Source: Cycas panzhihuaensis (taxonomy: Eukaryota; Cycadophyta). From it: a stretch of DNA of 64,000 bases. Of the stretch, positions 43,801-55,543 are shown piece after piece. The notes under the pieces were generated by a model. It searched no databases. It saw only the letters and a program-made list of their open reading frames with translations, and was not told where the DNA came from. Numbering within the stretch: the stretch's first letter is position 1; each line of letters starts with the position of its first letter. Made by a program: the position numbers and the translations under genes. The stretch lies in NCBI GenBank assembly GCA_023213395.1, contig CM041465.1, positions 224,943,741 through 225,007,740 on the forward strand, given 5' to 3'.

Positions 43801-45050
43801 ACAAGAACAACTCCCACATAGACCAAATCAAGCTGGATTTTGAGGAGGTTGTCATGGTAATAAGAGGGGAGCATTTCGTGGTGGCAATCAAGGCCACACT
43901 ATTCAGTATCATAAAAATAACAAATTATTTTGTGGATATGGTAATGGTAACAATGACAACACATGGATTATCGATTCTAGCACATCTGGTCATATGATTG
44001 GTGATGTTGAATTGTTAGTAGATATTCAACAAAGTAAGGGACAAACAATGACATTTGATAATAATCACACTATCAAAATTACAAGCGTTTGAAAAATTGC
44101 TCTTTTCAACACTACTTAAAACCCTGCTCAAACATTTCCCATTGGCAATGTGTTTCTAGTACCTACCATGTCTAGAAACCTCCTCTCTATTAGTCAACTT
44201 CATAAACAACAAATGAGTGTTCTTTCTAAAAATGGAAAATGTACAACTAGTAACAAAAAAGACTTAAGTAGTTGTAACTGGTCATGAGGATCATGGCGTC
44301 TATAAATTAGATTCTACTCTTGGGAAATTTCGTGTCTTAATCTCACAATCAATCACAAAAGAAAAGTTGTGGCATGAGAGACCAGGTCATTTGAACCTAG
44401 TCAGTATCAAATTGACGTTTGAAAAAATATGGTGTATGGTTTACCTAAGATTTTAGTGGGTAAATGCCTATGTGAAGCTTGTTTGATGAGAAAACAACAT
44501 CAAGACTTTCCAAAAAGGTAAAGCATGGAGGGCACAATGTTTGCTACAGTTGGTGGAGCTCTTTATTTCATCACCTTTGATAGTCCACTCAATCACTGAG
44601 CTCTTGATTTCATCACCTTCATTGATGATTTCTCACACAAAGTGAGGATATATTTTATGAAAAATAAATAAAAAACTCTCACAAAGTTTAAAGAATTTAA
44701 GTTTGTTGGAGAGAAAGAGTCAAACATGCAAATCAAAATACTTCGATCTAACAATGGTGGTGAATTTACTTCTAAAGAATTCAATCAGTTCCGCATACAA
44801 CATGGCATCAAACATCAATTTTTTCACCATATACACCTAAGGAAAATGGTGTGGCAGAAAGAATGAACAAAACAGTTGTCAGTAAGGCAAAGGCCATGAT
44901 GCAAGCAAAAGGTCTCATGTAGTCTTATTGGGTAGAAGTAGTACACACAATTGCCTACTTTACAAACAAAAGCTCCATAGCTACAGTCTAGAATATGACA
45001 CCAGAGGAGGCCTAGATTGGTAATAAATCGACGATTAGTCATATTCACAC
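43801..45050 (+). pseudogene. Copia-2 protease, pre-integrase and truncated integrase
   Basis: Protease active-site region WIIDSSTSGHMIGD at about 43964-44005, where the DSG Gly is Ser. The pre-integrase segment near 44365 shows LWHERPGHLNL. Integrase: FIDDFSHKVRIYFM-like sequence in 44615-44660 and LRSNNGGEF near 44742-44770, where the second catalytic Asp is Asn. The AERMNKTVVSKAKAMM region with the catalytic Glu is near 44855-44905. The C-terminal domain is missing: similarity jumps at about 45050 straight into reverse transcriptase. Confidence 0.88.
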
Positions 45051-46480
45051 TTGGTTGATTTGCCTAAACATAAACAGGCAATCAATTGTAAGTGGATTTA
45101 TAAAATCAAGTTCTGATCTGATGGTTCAAGCGAGTGACACAAAGCTTAATTGGTTGCAAAAGGGTTCAAACAAAAAAAAAACATTAACTATGAGGAGACC
45201 TTTGCACGAGCTGCCAATATGAGCACCATTAGACTTGTCATGTCCTTAGTTGCTCAATGCAAATGGCCTATGTACGAGACGGATGTGAAAAGCACCTTCC
45301 TACATGGCGATCTGACTGAAGAGGTATATTTGGAGCAACCTCCTAATTCTATTGAACATGACAAAGAACACTTGGTTTGTTGCCTTAAAAAGGCCTTGTA
45401 TGGCCTAAAGCAGGCACCATGTGCACGGTACTCAAAAATCGTTGATTATTTTTTGAGACATGGTTTTCATCTATCCTCATCAAACCCAAACTTGTACATC
45501 AAAGTTTAGAACCAACATGTAACTCTTGTTGCGTTATATGTTGATGATTTGATTATCATTTGTAGTGATACTACTATGATTGAGAGTCTTCAAGGGGATT
45601 TAAAAAGGAGTTTTGAGATGACAGATCTCAGACTTCTTCATTATTTTCTTGGCATGGAGGTGTGACAACAACCAGACAACATTTTCATATCTCAAGCAAA
45701 ACATACTTGGGACATTTTACGGCGTTTTAGAATAGACGATTGCAAATCCACACCTACCCCTATGGATACTGACACAAAATTATCAAATGATGAAGAAGTA
45801 GAACTGGTAGATTCCATCTTTTTCAGATAATCGGTAGCTAGTCTCATTTATTTGACTAACACTAGACTAGACATATCTTATGCTATTGGAATCTTCTCTA
45901 GATTCACGTCTAACCTAATTAGAGACATTGGAATGCTGCCAAATGAATTCTTAGATATTTGAAAGGCACATTACAGCATGGGCTACATTACACACATAAT
46001 GAGAACTTCACAGTGGAGGGGTTCTCAAATTCTGATTGGACAAGTTGCCAGGATAGCCGAAGATCAACCTTAGGTTATTGTTTTAACTTTGGGTCAACTA
46101 TTGTCTTGTGGAGTTGTAAGAAGCATCCTAATACCACTCTCTCATCCACAGAAGCAAAATACAAAGCTATTGTCAATGCAACATATGAAGCTATCCAGCT
46201 TAGACGGATTCTTGGCGAGCTTGGGCTTGAGCAGACGCATCCTACCAAATTGTATTGTAACAATCAGAGTGTGTTTTAAGATTACTAAGAATCCTATATT
46301 TCTTGCAAGAACCAAGCACATTGAGGTTCATCAACACTTAATCCGAGAGCATCTTAAGAACAATGAGGTTGACCTCAACTACAAACCTATAAATCAACAC
46401 TTGGCAGGGATCTTTACCAAAGCACTTGGTAGAAAAAGGTTTAAGCATTTTAGAGATGGACTTGGTGTGCAACTTAATGA
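45051..46480 (+). pseudogene. Copia-2 reverse transcriptase and RNase H
   Basis: Begins inside reverse transcriptase (LPKHKQAINCKWIYK) and lacks the N-terminal part. The longest open part is 45150-45509, with VAKGFKQKKNINYEETFA and CLKKALYGLKQAP. The catalytic box YVDDLIII lies at 45537-45560. RNase H at 45959-46279 shows FSNSDWTSCQDSRRSTLGY and STEAKYKAIVNAT, then KHIEVHQHLIREHL near 46320-46360 in another frame. Stops near 45510 and 45665. Confidence 0.93.
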
Positions 46481-46490
46481 TGTAAATATT

Positions 46491-46498
46491 AAGGGGGG
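46491..46498 (+). promoter_or_regulatory. Polypurine tract of Copia-2
   Basis: AAGGGGGG directly before the 3' LTR. Confidence 0.8.
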
Positions 46499-46907
46499 TG
46501 TTAGAACCTTTATGTTTAATCGTTATGTATTTTTTACACTTTATACCTAATGTGTAGGTGTGCACTTTTTCTAGTGATGTAACATGTTGTAACTTAAAAG
46601 ATGAAAGACCCCCTTCACCCTCTTTAGGCATGTCTGCACAAGTCTGTGCATGATTGACACTTAACAATCATGCTATGACCCTGAGGGCAGCTCTCTAACC
46701 TATATAGGAGACCATCCTCTCTTGTGATGTATAGAGTGAGAGATGAGTGTATTGTTATGCTGTTCAGATTAATCTAAGTTTATTGTAGACTGGATCAATT
46801 CCTTTTCCTCCATCTTTTTGTGTGCTTATATGCTTGTGCTCTAATTTCTTGTGGGTGTACATGTTAGTTTGTTGTCCTTCATGATCCCCAACTAGATCCC
46901 TTTCTCA
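46499..46907 (+). repeat. Copia-2 3' LTR
   Basis: TGTTAGAACC to CCCTTTCTCA, 409 bp, closely matching the 5' LTR. It includes extra bases near the end (CCAACTAGAT), and two mismatches in the inverted repeat. Confidence 0.96.
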
Positions 46908-47624
46908 GTTATGATAATTTGTAATACTGTAGAATAACATATTTATGCTTTGGTTTACATCTCTATTAATATGCTTTGGAATTGCTTTTTTGCTGAGATA
47001 TTCTGCTATTAGATAGTCTTAGGTTATGCACGTTGTAAGGATGGTTTCACAGGTCTTCAATGAGTAGTTTTTGTAGTAGAGGCACTCCCCTATAACGTTT
47101 ATTTTGAACACAGATGTCTGGGTATTGCCAAATAGACAAAACTAGTTATAATCTTCAAGGGGAACTATCATAGAACAAGGTGTAGCCTCTTGTTCTAGGT
47201 TTAATGTTATAATCTTCAAATAGGTTGAAGATACCTGTTCATACACTTGGTGTATGAAATTTCTTTTTAATTAGCTTGCAAATCACATTAAAAATGATAT
47301 GCAAGGTATTAAAAATACATACAAACACACCCAAACCCCCCTAACTTGCATGCGGGTTTAAATAGTAAAAATTGGTTGTAAATGCAACTCATTTAATGAG
47401 CATTTGATAGGCAAACTTCCAACGAAAAGCTGACCTATTGGGTGATCATAATAAGCAAGAAGAATGACCTACATGCAACAAGTTTTCTACCTTAATGGGA
47501 CACTACAAATTACAGAGACAAATGCCTTAAAAATCATTTTGAAAGATGTGATTTTAATCATGTTCAAAAGGGAAAAGCACCAAGAAAAATATGCATTTAA
47601 TGGCACCGGAAGCCATTAATGAAC
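46908..47624. other. No clear feature (possible interior of an older element)
   Basis: Right flank of Copia-2. On the minus strand a short AEYLSKKAIPKHIN-like stretch near 46950-47020 faintly recalls an RNase H end, too weak to call. Confidence 0.3.
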
Positions 47625-48264
47625 TCCACCTTAAGAGCCACTAAAAATGAAGAGGTGATTGGGCCATTGAAAATCATTGTTAAATGTTGGGATAAGTCAA
47701 CATTGAAGTGTTATGGATATTTGTCATTTTAAGTACTGAAGAATGGCATTGAAAAGGTATTAGAAAGGTGAATTCTAGACCTTTGAAAAGGGTCTCAAAG
47801 TCATTTGGGATATTTCGAAGAATGTTCTTGGTTGTATAACCTAAAGTCATACAACTTTAGGCCCTTCAAATATTTTTTACCTCTATATTTGGTAGACATG
47901 CGACACAGGTGACGCAGAATAACGAGTTTTCTTCAATCTTAATGGATTGAATGAAGCAAGAGGCGAAGGACACCTAACATAAGCCTTATGCATACCTGAC
48001 AATCGAGGGAAAATGCCAATGCAAATTGCCGGATATGTCATACTCCATGGTCCAGGCCAAGGCCTACATACAGAGGCCAGAAGACGTCCGCTCAAGGCCT
48101 TACTGTGATAACCTTGCACATAGCCATGACGAATTATGATAAGGCCATGTAGAATCAAAAAGCTTTGAGATGCCCATCATAGTTGGAGAACACACATCTA
48201 AGTAGAGATAGAATATTTCCACTTAGCCATGACCCTATTGAAATATGCCACTCATAGTTGAGAG
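47625..48264. repeat. Flank block F, copy 1 (duplicated at 59895-60526)
   Basis: Nearly identical to 59895-60526 from TCCACCTTAAGAGCC to ATAGTTGAGAG. Here the Copia-A LTR starts at 48265; in copy 2 the sequence continues as CCATCGTTG. A minus-strand open frame is shared by both copies but resembles no known protein. Confidence 0.92.
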
Positions 48265-48562
48265 TGAAAAGACTGGATCTATCCTTCATCTCCATGCACT
48301 AAACACAAAGGCAAACATGGGAGCAAGAAAGACTTGAGAGAAAGAGAGTAGCTCTCACAAAATGGGGAGGTAAGAATGAGCCTCCTCCATTGAGCTTTTA
48401 CTTTTATATTGAGAGAGGGAGTATTAGAGTTAGGTGAAATGAAATTACACATAATACACATGAAAGCGCATTTCACATAAGTGATCTAATTTAAAGTTCA
48501 TTTAAGACCTCTTTTAGAAATAATCAACTAATGTAATGACCTTTTGACATTAACCCGTTTCA
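48265..48562 (-). repeat. Copia-A 3' LTR (298 bp)
   Basis: TGAAAAGACTGGATC to ACCCGTTTCA, followed on the plus strand by ATCTCCCCCCTT (48563-48574), a polypurine tract in element sense. Left flank is GAGAG (48260-48264). Confidence 0.93.
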
Positions 48563-48991
48563 ATCTCCCCCCTTAATGGTAGAAGGTCATTTCATCCTAT
48601 TTTATTCTATCCTATGAGGTCTTTATTTGAGCCTCTTACAAAGCAAACTACTATGACACTTTTGTGGGAAACCCTCATGGAGAAGAAAACCCACAGATTT
48701 TCTAATCTACTAACCTGGCTCAAGTGGCTCTTTAAATGAAGCCAAATAGCCAATCTGTACAATGAATTTTGTAGCTAAAATCTACTGAGTCTCCATATAT
48801 CATTTGGTCATCCCCATGGCCTATCGGGTTTTCATAGGTTCTGATTTTCCAAAATGATACAACCCTTATCCTTTCGTGCCACAAGGGGTTTTCGCGAATG
48901 GGATAGAGCAGAGACTTACTCTTGTCCTTTCGTGCCCACAAGGGGTTTTCACGAATGAGACAAAGTATAATGGTCATCTTGTCATCTCCTT

Positions 48992-50720
48992 CAATCAGTT
49001 AGAGATCGAGGCCCTAAGGCCGAGTTGCCTTCAGAACTATTCAAACTTCACCCTCTTTAGTGGTTTGGTGAAGATATTGGCCACTTGATCTACTGTGGGG
49101 CAGTACTCTAGTTGAATTGTGCCATCATGAACTAGTTCTCTAATCCTGTGGACTTTCGTACATATATGTTTGGTACGATCGTGAAATACAGGATTTTTAG
49201 CCATTTGGATTATAGATTGATTATCTACATGTAAGCTAGTAGAACTTGTTTCGGTGGCATTTAATGTATTCAACAATTTCTTAATCCATTCAACCTCTTT
49301 GCTTGTCTCAGAAGCAACAATATATTTAGCTTCGATAGTTGAGTCTACAACCATCTTCTGCCGTCTGGATCTCCATGATATTGGTGTTGTTCCAAGAAAT
49401 GTTACGTACCCAGACGTAGATCTTCCTGTGTCTTTATCTCCAGCAAGTCTGAGTCTATGTATGCATAAAGTTTAAATTCTGCATTGGGTTCATACAACAA
49501 ACCATATTTCTTGGTCGTCTTCAGGTACATCAACACTCGTATTGCAACTTACTAGTGATTCTACTTAGGATTTATCATGAATTTTACAAGAATACCGACA
49601 GAGTGTGAAATATCTGGCCTTGTGTTGGTAGTATAGATGAGACTACCTAAAAGTTTCCAATAGAGTGTTGCATCTTCCTCCCTAGTGTCACCATCAGCTG
49701 AGAGTTTAACATTGGGTTTCATAGGTGTAGCCACTGGTCGAGCACCTTCCAACTGAAACTTTGTCAGAAGATCGTTGATATATTTTTCTTGGGAGAGAGA
49801 TTTTGCCATTCTTTTGAGTTACTTCAATTCCCAAGTAATATTTCATCAACCCGAGGTCAGACAATTCAAAAGTTTTAGCAAGGTCTTTCTTCAGTTGGCT
49901 GATTACCTGTTCACTATTCCCTGTTATTAGCATATCATCCACAAAGATTAAAAAGTAAGTGACTTTATCGTTTTGGCACTTGATGAATAGTGTTGCATCA
50001 ATATCTTGATAGTCACAAACCTCATATCCAAGTTGCCTCATTCTTTTAGACAACTTGGTAAACCAAGCACGAGGGGCTTGTTTTAGGCCATACAAGGACT
50101 TTCTGAGCCTGTAAACCTTATGCTCCTGACCGACAATCTCGTATCCTTCTGGCTGAGCCATGTAAATTTCATTTTTAAGGTCCCCATTGAGAAATGCGGT
50201 CTTAACATCAAGTTGGTGGATTTTCCAACCCTGTGGAGCAACCAAGGCTATAAGAGTTATGATTGTAGGCCACTTGGTTGTGGGAGCAAAGATTTCAGTG
50301 TAGTCAATGCCTTCCCTTTGCGTGAATCCTTTTGCTACCAACTTCGCCTTGTGTTTTTCTAGGGCGCCATCTAATCTATACTTGTTTTTGAAGACCCATT
50401 TGTTTTGAACTACCTTTCTTCTAAGTGGTAGATCAACAAGCTCCTATGTACCATTCTTGATAAGAGATTGGTACTCTTCGTTCATGACATTTCTCCAAGC
50501 TACATGCTTTACAGCTTCTTGGTACATTAGGGACTCTTCATTAAGAGCAAGGTGCAGTTCTGCTGGTTCAAGCTCAACGGAAAGTGATTCATGCATCCTT
50601 GCTCTATGGGCACTTCTAGTGCCAGTTTTGCTTACCTCATCTGGTCATATGTCCTTGTGTAGCTGGTAGGCTTCACGAAAACCTCGAGTTGGGAATGAGG
50701 TTTTCATTTCCACAGCCTCT
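48992..50720 (-). pseudogene. Copia-A reverse transcriptase and RNase H
   Basis: RNA-to-DNA polymerase and RNase H of copia type. The 50341-49706 stretch is open for 211 codons with VAKGFTQREGIDYTEIFAP, VKTAFLNGDL, LRKSLYGLKQAPRAW and the catalytic FVDDMLITG near 49925. The connection and RNase H continue after a frameshift at about 49800 (YINDLLTKFQLEGARPVATP) and end in the 49354-49037 stretch, with ASETSKEVEWIKKLLN and RTKHI, then DQVANIFTKPL. The N-terminal part upstream (MNEEYQSLIKNGTWEL) is near 50480-50400. The first residue of the catalytic box is Phe, the usual one being Tyr. Confidence 0.93.
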
Positions 50721-50832
50721 TGGTCTTCATTTTGATCCTAAAAAGGATCATATGAAATGTGTGGCACGGAGGAAGTTGATGATGCTGAAGAAGATGGGCC
50801 AGCCACTAATGTTGGAGAAGATGGTCCTTCTG

Positions 50833-52600
50833 CTATGGCTTTGCCTTTATCAACTTAGCTATTCGCAATTGATAGTGTTGGATATGTACACATTGGTTGG
50901 AAGTCACAGCTTGTATCCTCTGAGGCTCTATTGTCAGATTCCAAGATTTTGAGCAACTGTTGAGCATCTCCCCCCCTAAATTTTGGAATCTGGACATCAA
51001 ATTCAGTAGCATCATTAAATCAGTATGAAGGTATCTTGGAGTTAAGTCTGAGTAATTGATCTTTAGTCTCTGCAAAGATAGCATCTCTAATGATGATAAT
51101 TTTGCGTTGTGAAGGTATAAAATCCTTGTACCCCTTTTTGTCCATAGGGTATTCGACAAAGATTCGTTTGAGGTCTCTATCTTGGAGCTTGTTTCTATAG
51201 AGCCAAAATTTTTGAAGTGGGAGATAGAGGGGGTTTGTCCATACCACATTTCATGTGGAGAGGGGCCGAGCTTGGAGGGACTAACAGTGTTGTTGCAATA
51301 CACGACAGTCCAGATGGCCTTAGCCCAAAGATAGACAGGGACATTCTTGTATACCAGCATAGCACGAGGCATGTTCATGATGGTCTTGTTCATGCACTCG
51401 GCAACTCCATTTTGTTGGGGTGTACCTGCAACAATGGTTTGATGTTTGATTCCATGCTGATGTAGGTACGATTCAAACTCATTGGACATGTACTCGCCAC
51501 CATTATCAGTCCTAAGTATTTTGATCTTGAATCCAGATTCATTTTTCACGCGGGCCTTGAAAGCTTGAAACATAGAAAAAGCTTCATCTTTTTTTGCAAG
51601 AAAGACAACCCATACTTTTTTGGTAAAATCATCAATGAAAGTAATATAAGTAATATAGTACCACTTCTGTTTGAGAGAAGGGATGGGCATAGGACCGCAT
51701 ATATCTAAGTGTACAAGCTACAAAGGTTGGCTAGATTTCCACTGACTACGAGGAAAGGGTTGTCTTTGAGATTTTGCAATGATACATGCTTTGCATTTGA
51801 AGGGCTTAGAGGAGAGCCTAAGCATACCAGGAAGAGTGGCATGTAGTTCTCTTAAATGATCAATTTTGATATGGCCCATACGAGCATGCCATAGGGCCGC
51901 TTGGGACAACTTTTGAGGAGTCAGGGTAGTGATAAAAGTAGAGTCATCATCAACATAGTTAGCTTCAGAGGATGGTGAGCCAGTTAGGCGGAAAAGTTTG
52001 CCATCAAGAATTCTGGCCATAACCACAGCATTTGAAGGAGTGTGAATAACACAAAGAGTTTGATTATTTGCAGTTACACTCAGATCAAATCCACGAGAGA
52101 GAAGGGTGGATAGGGAGAGCAGGTTCTACTTTAGAGCAAGAATATATAAAACATCAACAAGCGTAACATCTGGAAGGCCTGGGAGTTTCAGGCAAACAAT
52201 TCCAAGTCCTTCAACTGGCTGAGATGATTTGTCAGCCATGTGTATAACACCACGAACTTTAGAGTTAAAATCTTGAAAGAATTGGTGATGACAAGTCATG
52301 TATTGTGTTACTCCAGTATCCATGATCCAAGATGAAGTATTTGAGGTGGTACTATTTGCAATTCTAAGTGGTGAAGCCAAAACTGAATAAGCATAGCCAC
52401 AGTGAGCCTCAATATACTTAGTGGATCTATCAACAACATTTGATGAAGTGGTCCCAATTCTTTGAAGGTGTGTATGAGCAAATTGTGTTCCACCAAAAGC
52501 ATCTTCAAACAAAGTATTATCAACATTATGTACACCATGGCGCTATTGATAGCTTGGTAGTTTGTTGGTGGTAGTTCTACAATTTTTGGCATAGTGTCCT
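50833..52600 (-). pseudogene. Copia-A protease, pre-integrase and integrase
   Basis: The protease near 52310-52340 reads SSWIMDTGVTQYMTCHH with DTG intact. The pre-integrase (52026-51718) shows LWHARMGHIKIDHL and FKCKACIIAKSQRQPF. The integrase at 51690-50833 is open for 285 codons: FIDDFTKKVWVVF, ILRTDNGGEYMSNEF and GTPQQNGVAECMNKT with the catalytic Glu. The first Asp falls near 51700 around a stop. A frameshift in the C-terminal domain near 51200 moves SYCNNTV- and RFIVEYPMDKKGY-like sequence to other frames. Confidence 0.92.
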
Positions 52601-53527
52601 TTTCTATTACACCTTTGGCACACAATTATTTGATTTCCAGTCCCATAAGAAGTATTTGGTTGGTTGGATTGTCTCTAATTACTGGATCTAGGTCCAGGTT
52701 GATTATTTTGGCCTTGGCCTTGAGACTGTTTTGGTTGGAGTTGAGGAGCCTGTTGACTAAGAGGACGTTGTCCTTGTTGTCTACCTCTGCCTCTTCCACG
52801 GGAATTACCACCTCTGTGAGAATATTGACCTTGATTTTTGGTATAAAAAGGATCTTCTTTCACTTCAAAAGCAGCATCAGCTAGATCAAATATAGTGGCA
52901 AAGTTGGTATCAAAGGTCTTATCAAATTCAATGAACTTATTAGCAAGATCCTCAAAGTTTAGGGTCTTCAAAGTGCCACTAGATTGAAAACTTCCCAGTA
53001 GATTTTTGTAATCTGGGATATGGAGACATGACTGAATTAAGAAAACCCATGTAATACATTGAGTTTTGAAATCTTTATTAATGGCTTGCTTGATTAGACA
53101 AAGGAGATTGATTGTCTCACTTGTGTGTCCTTTCTGCATTTTCAATTTGTTCATCTTCAGCACTAAGTGAACAAATTCTAAGTCTGATTTAATGTCAAAT
53201 TTCTTCTTAAGAACTTTTAGAAGTTTCCATGCTGTATTATGTACAGCTTCATCAATGAGATTATGTAAGGAATAATCAGTGACAAGAAGTATCCCTGCAC
53301 GGATTTTATGATCATCAAGTTCCCATTGGCGTTTAGCTGCAACTTCAGCAGGAGCAATTGGAGCACCTCCTCCAGAAGCAGCTAGCTGCAACAAATGGTG
53401 TAGGTTGTAAGTGATCTCTTCAAAGACTTTCATACTTTGCAGCATTTCTGACACCAGTCAACCACATGTCCCAATTGTCTTTCCCTTTAAGAATGCAGTT
53501 CACATTTTGCTTGAACTGTGAAGACAT
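52601..53527 (-). pseudogene. Copia-A gag
   Basis: The likely start is the ATG at 53525-53527 (MSSQFKQNVNCILKGKDNWDM), the typical opening of copia gags, where a Trp anchors the domain. A frameshift at about 53450 leads into 53454-52675 (259 codons), with HNTAWKLLKVLKKKFDIKS, then LVHLVLKMNKLKMQKG and a Gly/Arg/Gln-rich tail (RGGNSRGRGRGRQQGQ). The knuckle CX2CX4HX4C follows near 52580-52625 in a shifted frame (best seen as CQRCNRKGHYAKNC in Copia-B). Functionally dead through frameshifts, but the gag core is nearly intact. Confidence 0.92.
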
Positions 53528-53691
53528 GGTGTCTTTTAAAAAGGGAAGAAATGAATAAGGGACTATAAAAGTGATGGCAATAAATGACCAATCACTGTTT
53601 ACAAATGGGAGATGCAATAAAGTAGTATAGCAGAAGGAAGAAGAAGTGAGAATGGTTGCTCAAAGATGAAGGGAGCAACTTAGAGAAAAGT

Positions 53692-53829
53692 CACCAACAC
53701 TTGTAACAAATATTAACTTGACATAGCAGGAATATGAGAAGCACTATGATGAAAATTGGCCACTAATACTTGTGGCAAATATTAACCTGACGTAGCAGGA
53801 ATATGAGAAGCACTATGATTGTGATTATA
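53692..53829. repeat. 69-bp tandem repeat, two copies
   Basis: Units start at 53692 (CACCAACACTTGTAAC) and 53761 (CACTAATACTTGTGGC) and share AATATGAGAAGCACTATGAT. Confidence 0.9.
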
Positions 53830-54199
53830 TAATGGATCACTTTTTACAAATAAGTAAGTGATCAATATACAAGATTGTAGGCCAATGTGGAAGTTGACAT
53901 CATTGGGTGTACACAACTTGAAACTCAAATGTAGGATGCATAATCAACCCAATAACCTCTAACTTGTGTCCAACATGTAGTTGAGGTTGTTGAAGGGATG
54001 CCTAGGCTTTTAGTAGAATTAAGTTGGCCTTCACCTGCGATACCTGCAATTGTGCTTGGTGATGAAATCCAAGTCACAACGGAGCCTAGGTACTCCCAAT
54101 CCTCACCCAGTTCACCAATGAGCAACTATATACATCCTCTAAAGAGTGGCACGTGCCTACCCATGGCTATGACAGATATTGGATTGGGTATATTTTAAT

Positions 54200-54390
54200 C
54201 TTATATTAAAGTTTCAGTTTTCTTGGTTGGTTATCAGGATGATCCCTTATTAAGGTACAATGGTATGGCTAACCAAACCTCACCAATATTCCGGTTCAGT
54301 CCAGTCCCAACTTGAAACCCACACCTCCTTTATGGCATGGCATTCTACCAACTAAGGTATTTCAACCTTGGCGAGCGTGTGAACAGGTAC
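54200..54390 (-). mobile_element. Candidate tRNA-derived SINE
   Basis: On the minus strand a box-A-like CCTTAGTTGGTAGAATG (plus 54342-54358) is followed about 40 bp later by a box-B-like GGGTTTCAAGTTGGGAC (plus 54305-54321), the spacing of an internal RNA polymerase III promoter. A non-coding body and an AT-rich end (toward 54200) follow. Box B differs from the GGTTCGANNCC consensus, so it may be a degenerate copy. Ends and duplication were not defined. Confidence 0.4.
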
Positions 54391-54686
54391 AAGATGGCAG
54401 AAAATAATATACGTGAGGCGTTCCTTTTAGGGAGAGTGAAAAAATTATCGAATTTGCATCAAACATACATATAACTAAAAATAGAATGCTTGCTTGGAGT
54501 GTCTTTAGAGTGCTTGCTTGAAGTGATTTTGGAGTGCTGAAATATAATGTTGATAAGTGAGTGAGGACACTGGATATTGCTCCAATCCAGGTGCTTTTTT
54601 ACTCACTTTTACAATGAGCTTTTAAGCCTTATAAAAAGGAAGAAAATTTCTTCACTTTGTTTTTTTTAATACAAAAAAAAAATAGT

Positions 54687-55065
54687 CTTCACTAAAATAG
54701 TAATAACTTTCTCCCACGATAACAAAATTGAGTGCTGGTTTTTGTGCTAGAAACTAGACTCAGAGCTTCATCTTCAGAAAGTGGAATCATGTCCAAATGA
54801 GCTCTAGAAAAAATTTAGCAGTCCTGCAAAGTTGGCAGAATATATTTTTCCAGAATTCTTACTAAAAATAACTGCTATTCACTAAAACAGTAATAACTTC
54901 CTCATACAGCAATGAAATTGGGTGCTAGGTTTTGTACTAGAAACTAGACTCAAAGTCTCACCTTTACCAATTGGAACCAGGTCAATTGGAGCTCTGTAGA
55001 AGATTTTGCAGACCTGTGAAGTTCAGCAAGCAAATTTTATTTCTGCAGAAATTTTAGCTTACTAA
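54687..55065. repeat. ~190-bp tandem repeat, two copies
   Basis: Copies start at about 54687 (TTCACTAAAATAGTAATAAC) and 54877 (TTCACTAAAACAGTAATAAC). Shared blocks include GTACTAGAAACTAGACTCA-like and GGAGCTCTG/TGAGCTCTAG sequence. They lie inside the Copia-A leader close to the primer site. Confidence 0.85.
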
Positions 55066-55530
55066 TATCTCATCAACACATGATACCATATGAAATTTCC
55101 ACTATTTTTTTATCACCAGGATCCCAATATGAGCAAGGTGAGAGCATATAATGATGGATATTTTAAATGACTCTAAATTCTTTAAAAAAAGTGGGTAGAA
55201 CCTCCCCTTACAATCATTCTTCTAAAAGCTAGAAAAATTTCGACAGCATTTCCCCTTATTAAATGGACAAAAGGAGGGGAAAGAAAAGAAGAATAAGATA
55301 GCATAAACGGCCACCAAAGGATTGGAATCCTTGGGCCTTACAACTCCTTGTATTTTGTTTCCAAACCTACAAAAGAGAAAGGGAAAGCAAACAATACTAA
55401 ATATGCTATGATAAGAACTTGAAAATATTTCTAAATCCACTTTCACAATCTCCTTTACCACATGGATTGTGGGAGAAAAGGAAGTGATGGCTCCATTGCA
55501 AGTGCAAGTGAGGAATATGAAGGAAGCAAG

Positions 55531-55543
55531 CTCTGATATCACA
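55531..55543 (-). promoter_or_regulatory. Primer-binding site of Copia-A
   Basis: Plus strand CTCTGATATCACA at 55531-55543, so TGTGATATCAGAG in element sense, directly beside the LTR TG; a one-base variant of the initiator-Met site. Confidence 0.8.

Larger units (their letters stand above)
40973..46907 (+). mobile_element. Copia-2: Ty1/copia element with internal deletion
   Basis: 5.94 kb between LTRs 40973-41375 and 46499-46907, with a perfect GTTAT target duplication at 40968-40972 and 46908-46912. Relative of Copia-1: same gag start pattern, shared leader block and LTR inverted repeat. It is ~1.7 kb shorter, partly because the integrase C terminus and the start of reverse transcriptase are missing near 45050. 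Confidence 0.97.
53528..55530 (-). other. Copia-A leader (2.0 kb) with tandem repeats
   Basis: Non-coding leader between primer site and gag. It carries a 69-bp tandem pair (53692-53829), a ~190-bp tandem pair (54687-55065) and a SINE-like insertion (about 54200-54390). No env-like or other open frame was recognised. Confidence 0.7.

Noticed and set aside
47883-48158. Minus-strand open frame conserved between the two F blocks
   Set aside because: Conservation follows from the recent duplication of the DNA; no known domain and no evidence of selection.
54000-54198. Pro/Ser-rich open frame that might be a captured host exon
   Set aside because: No splice sites or family similarity; lies in the Copia-A leader next to the SINE candidate.
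53528-55530. Possible env-like gene in Copia-A
   Set aside because: The region lies 5' of gag, has no long frame, and contains tandem repeats; nothing env-like follows RNase H either.
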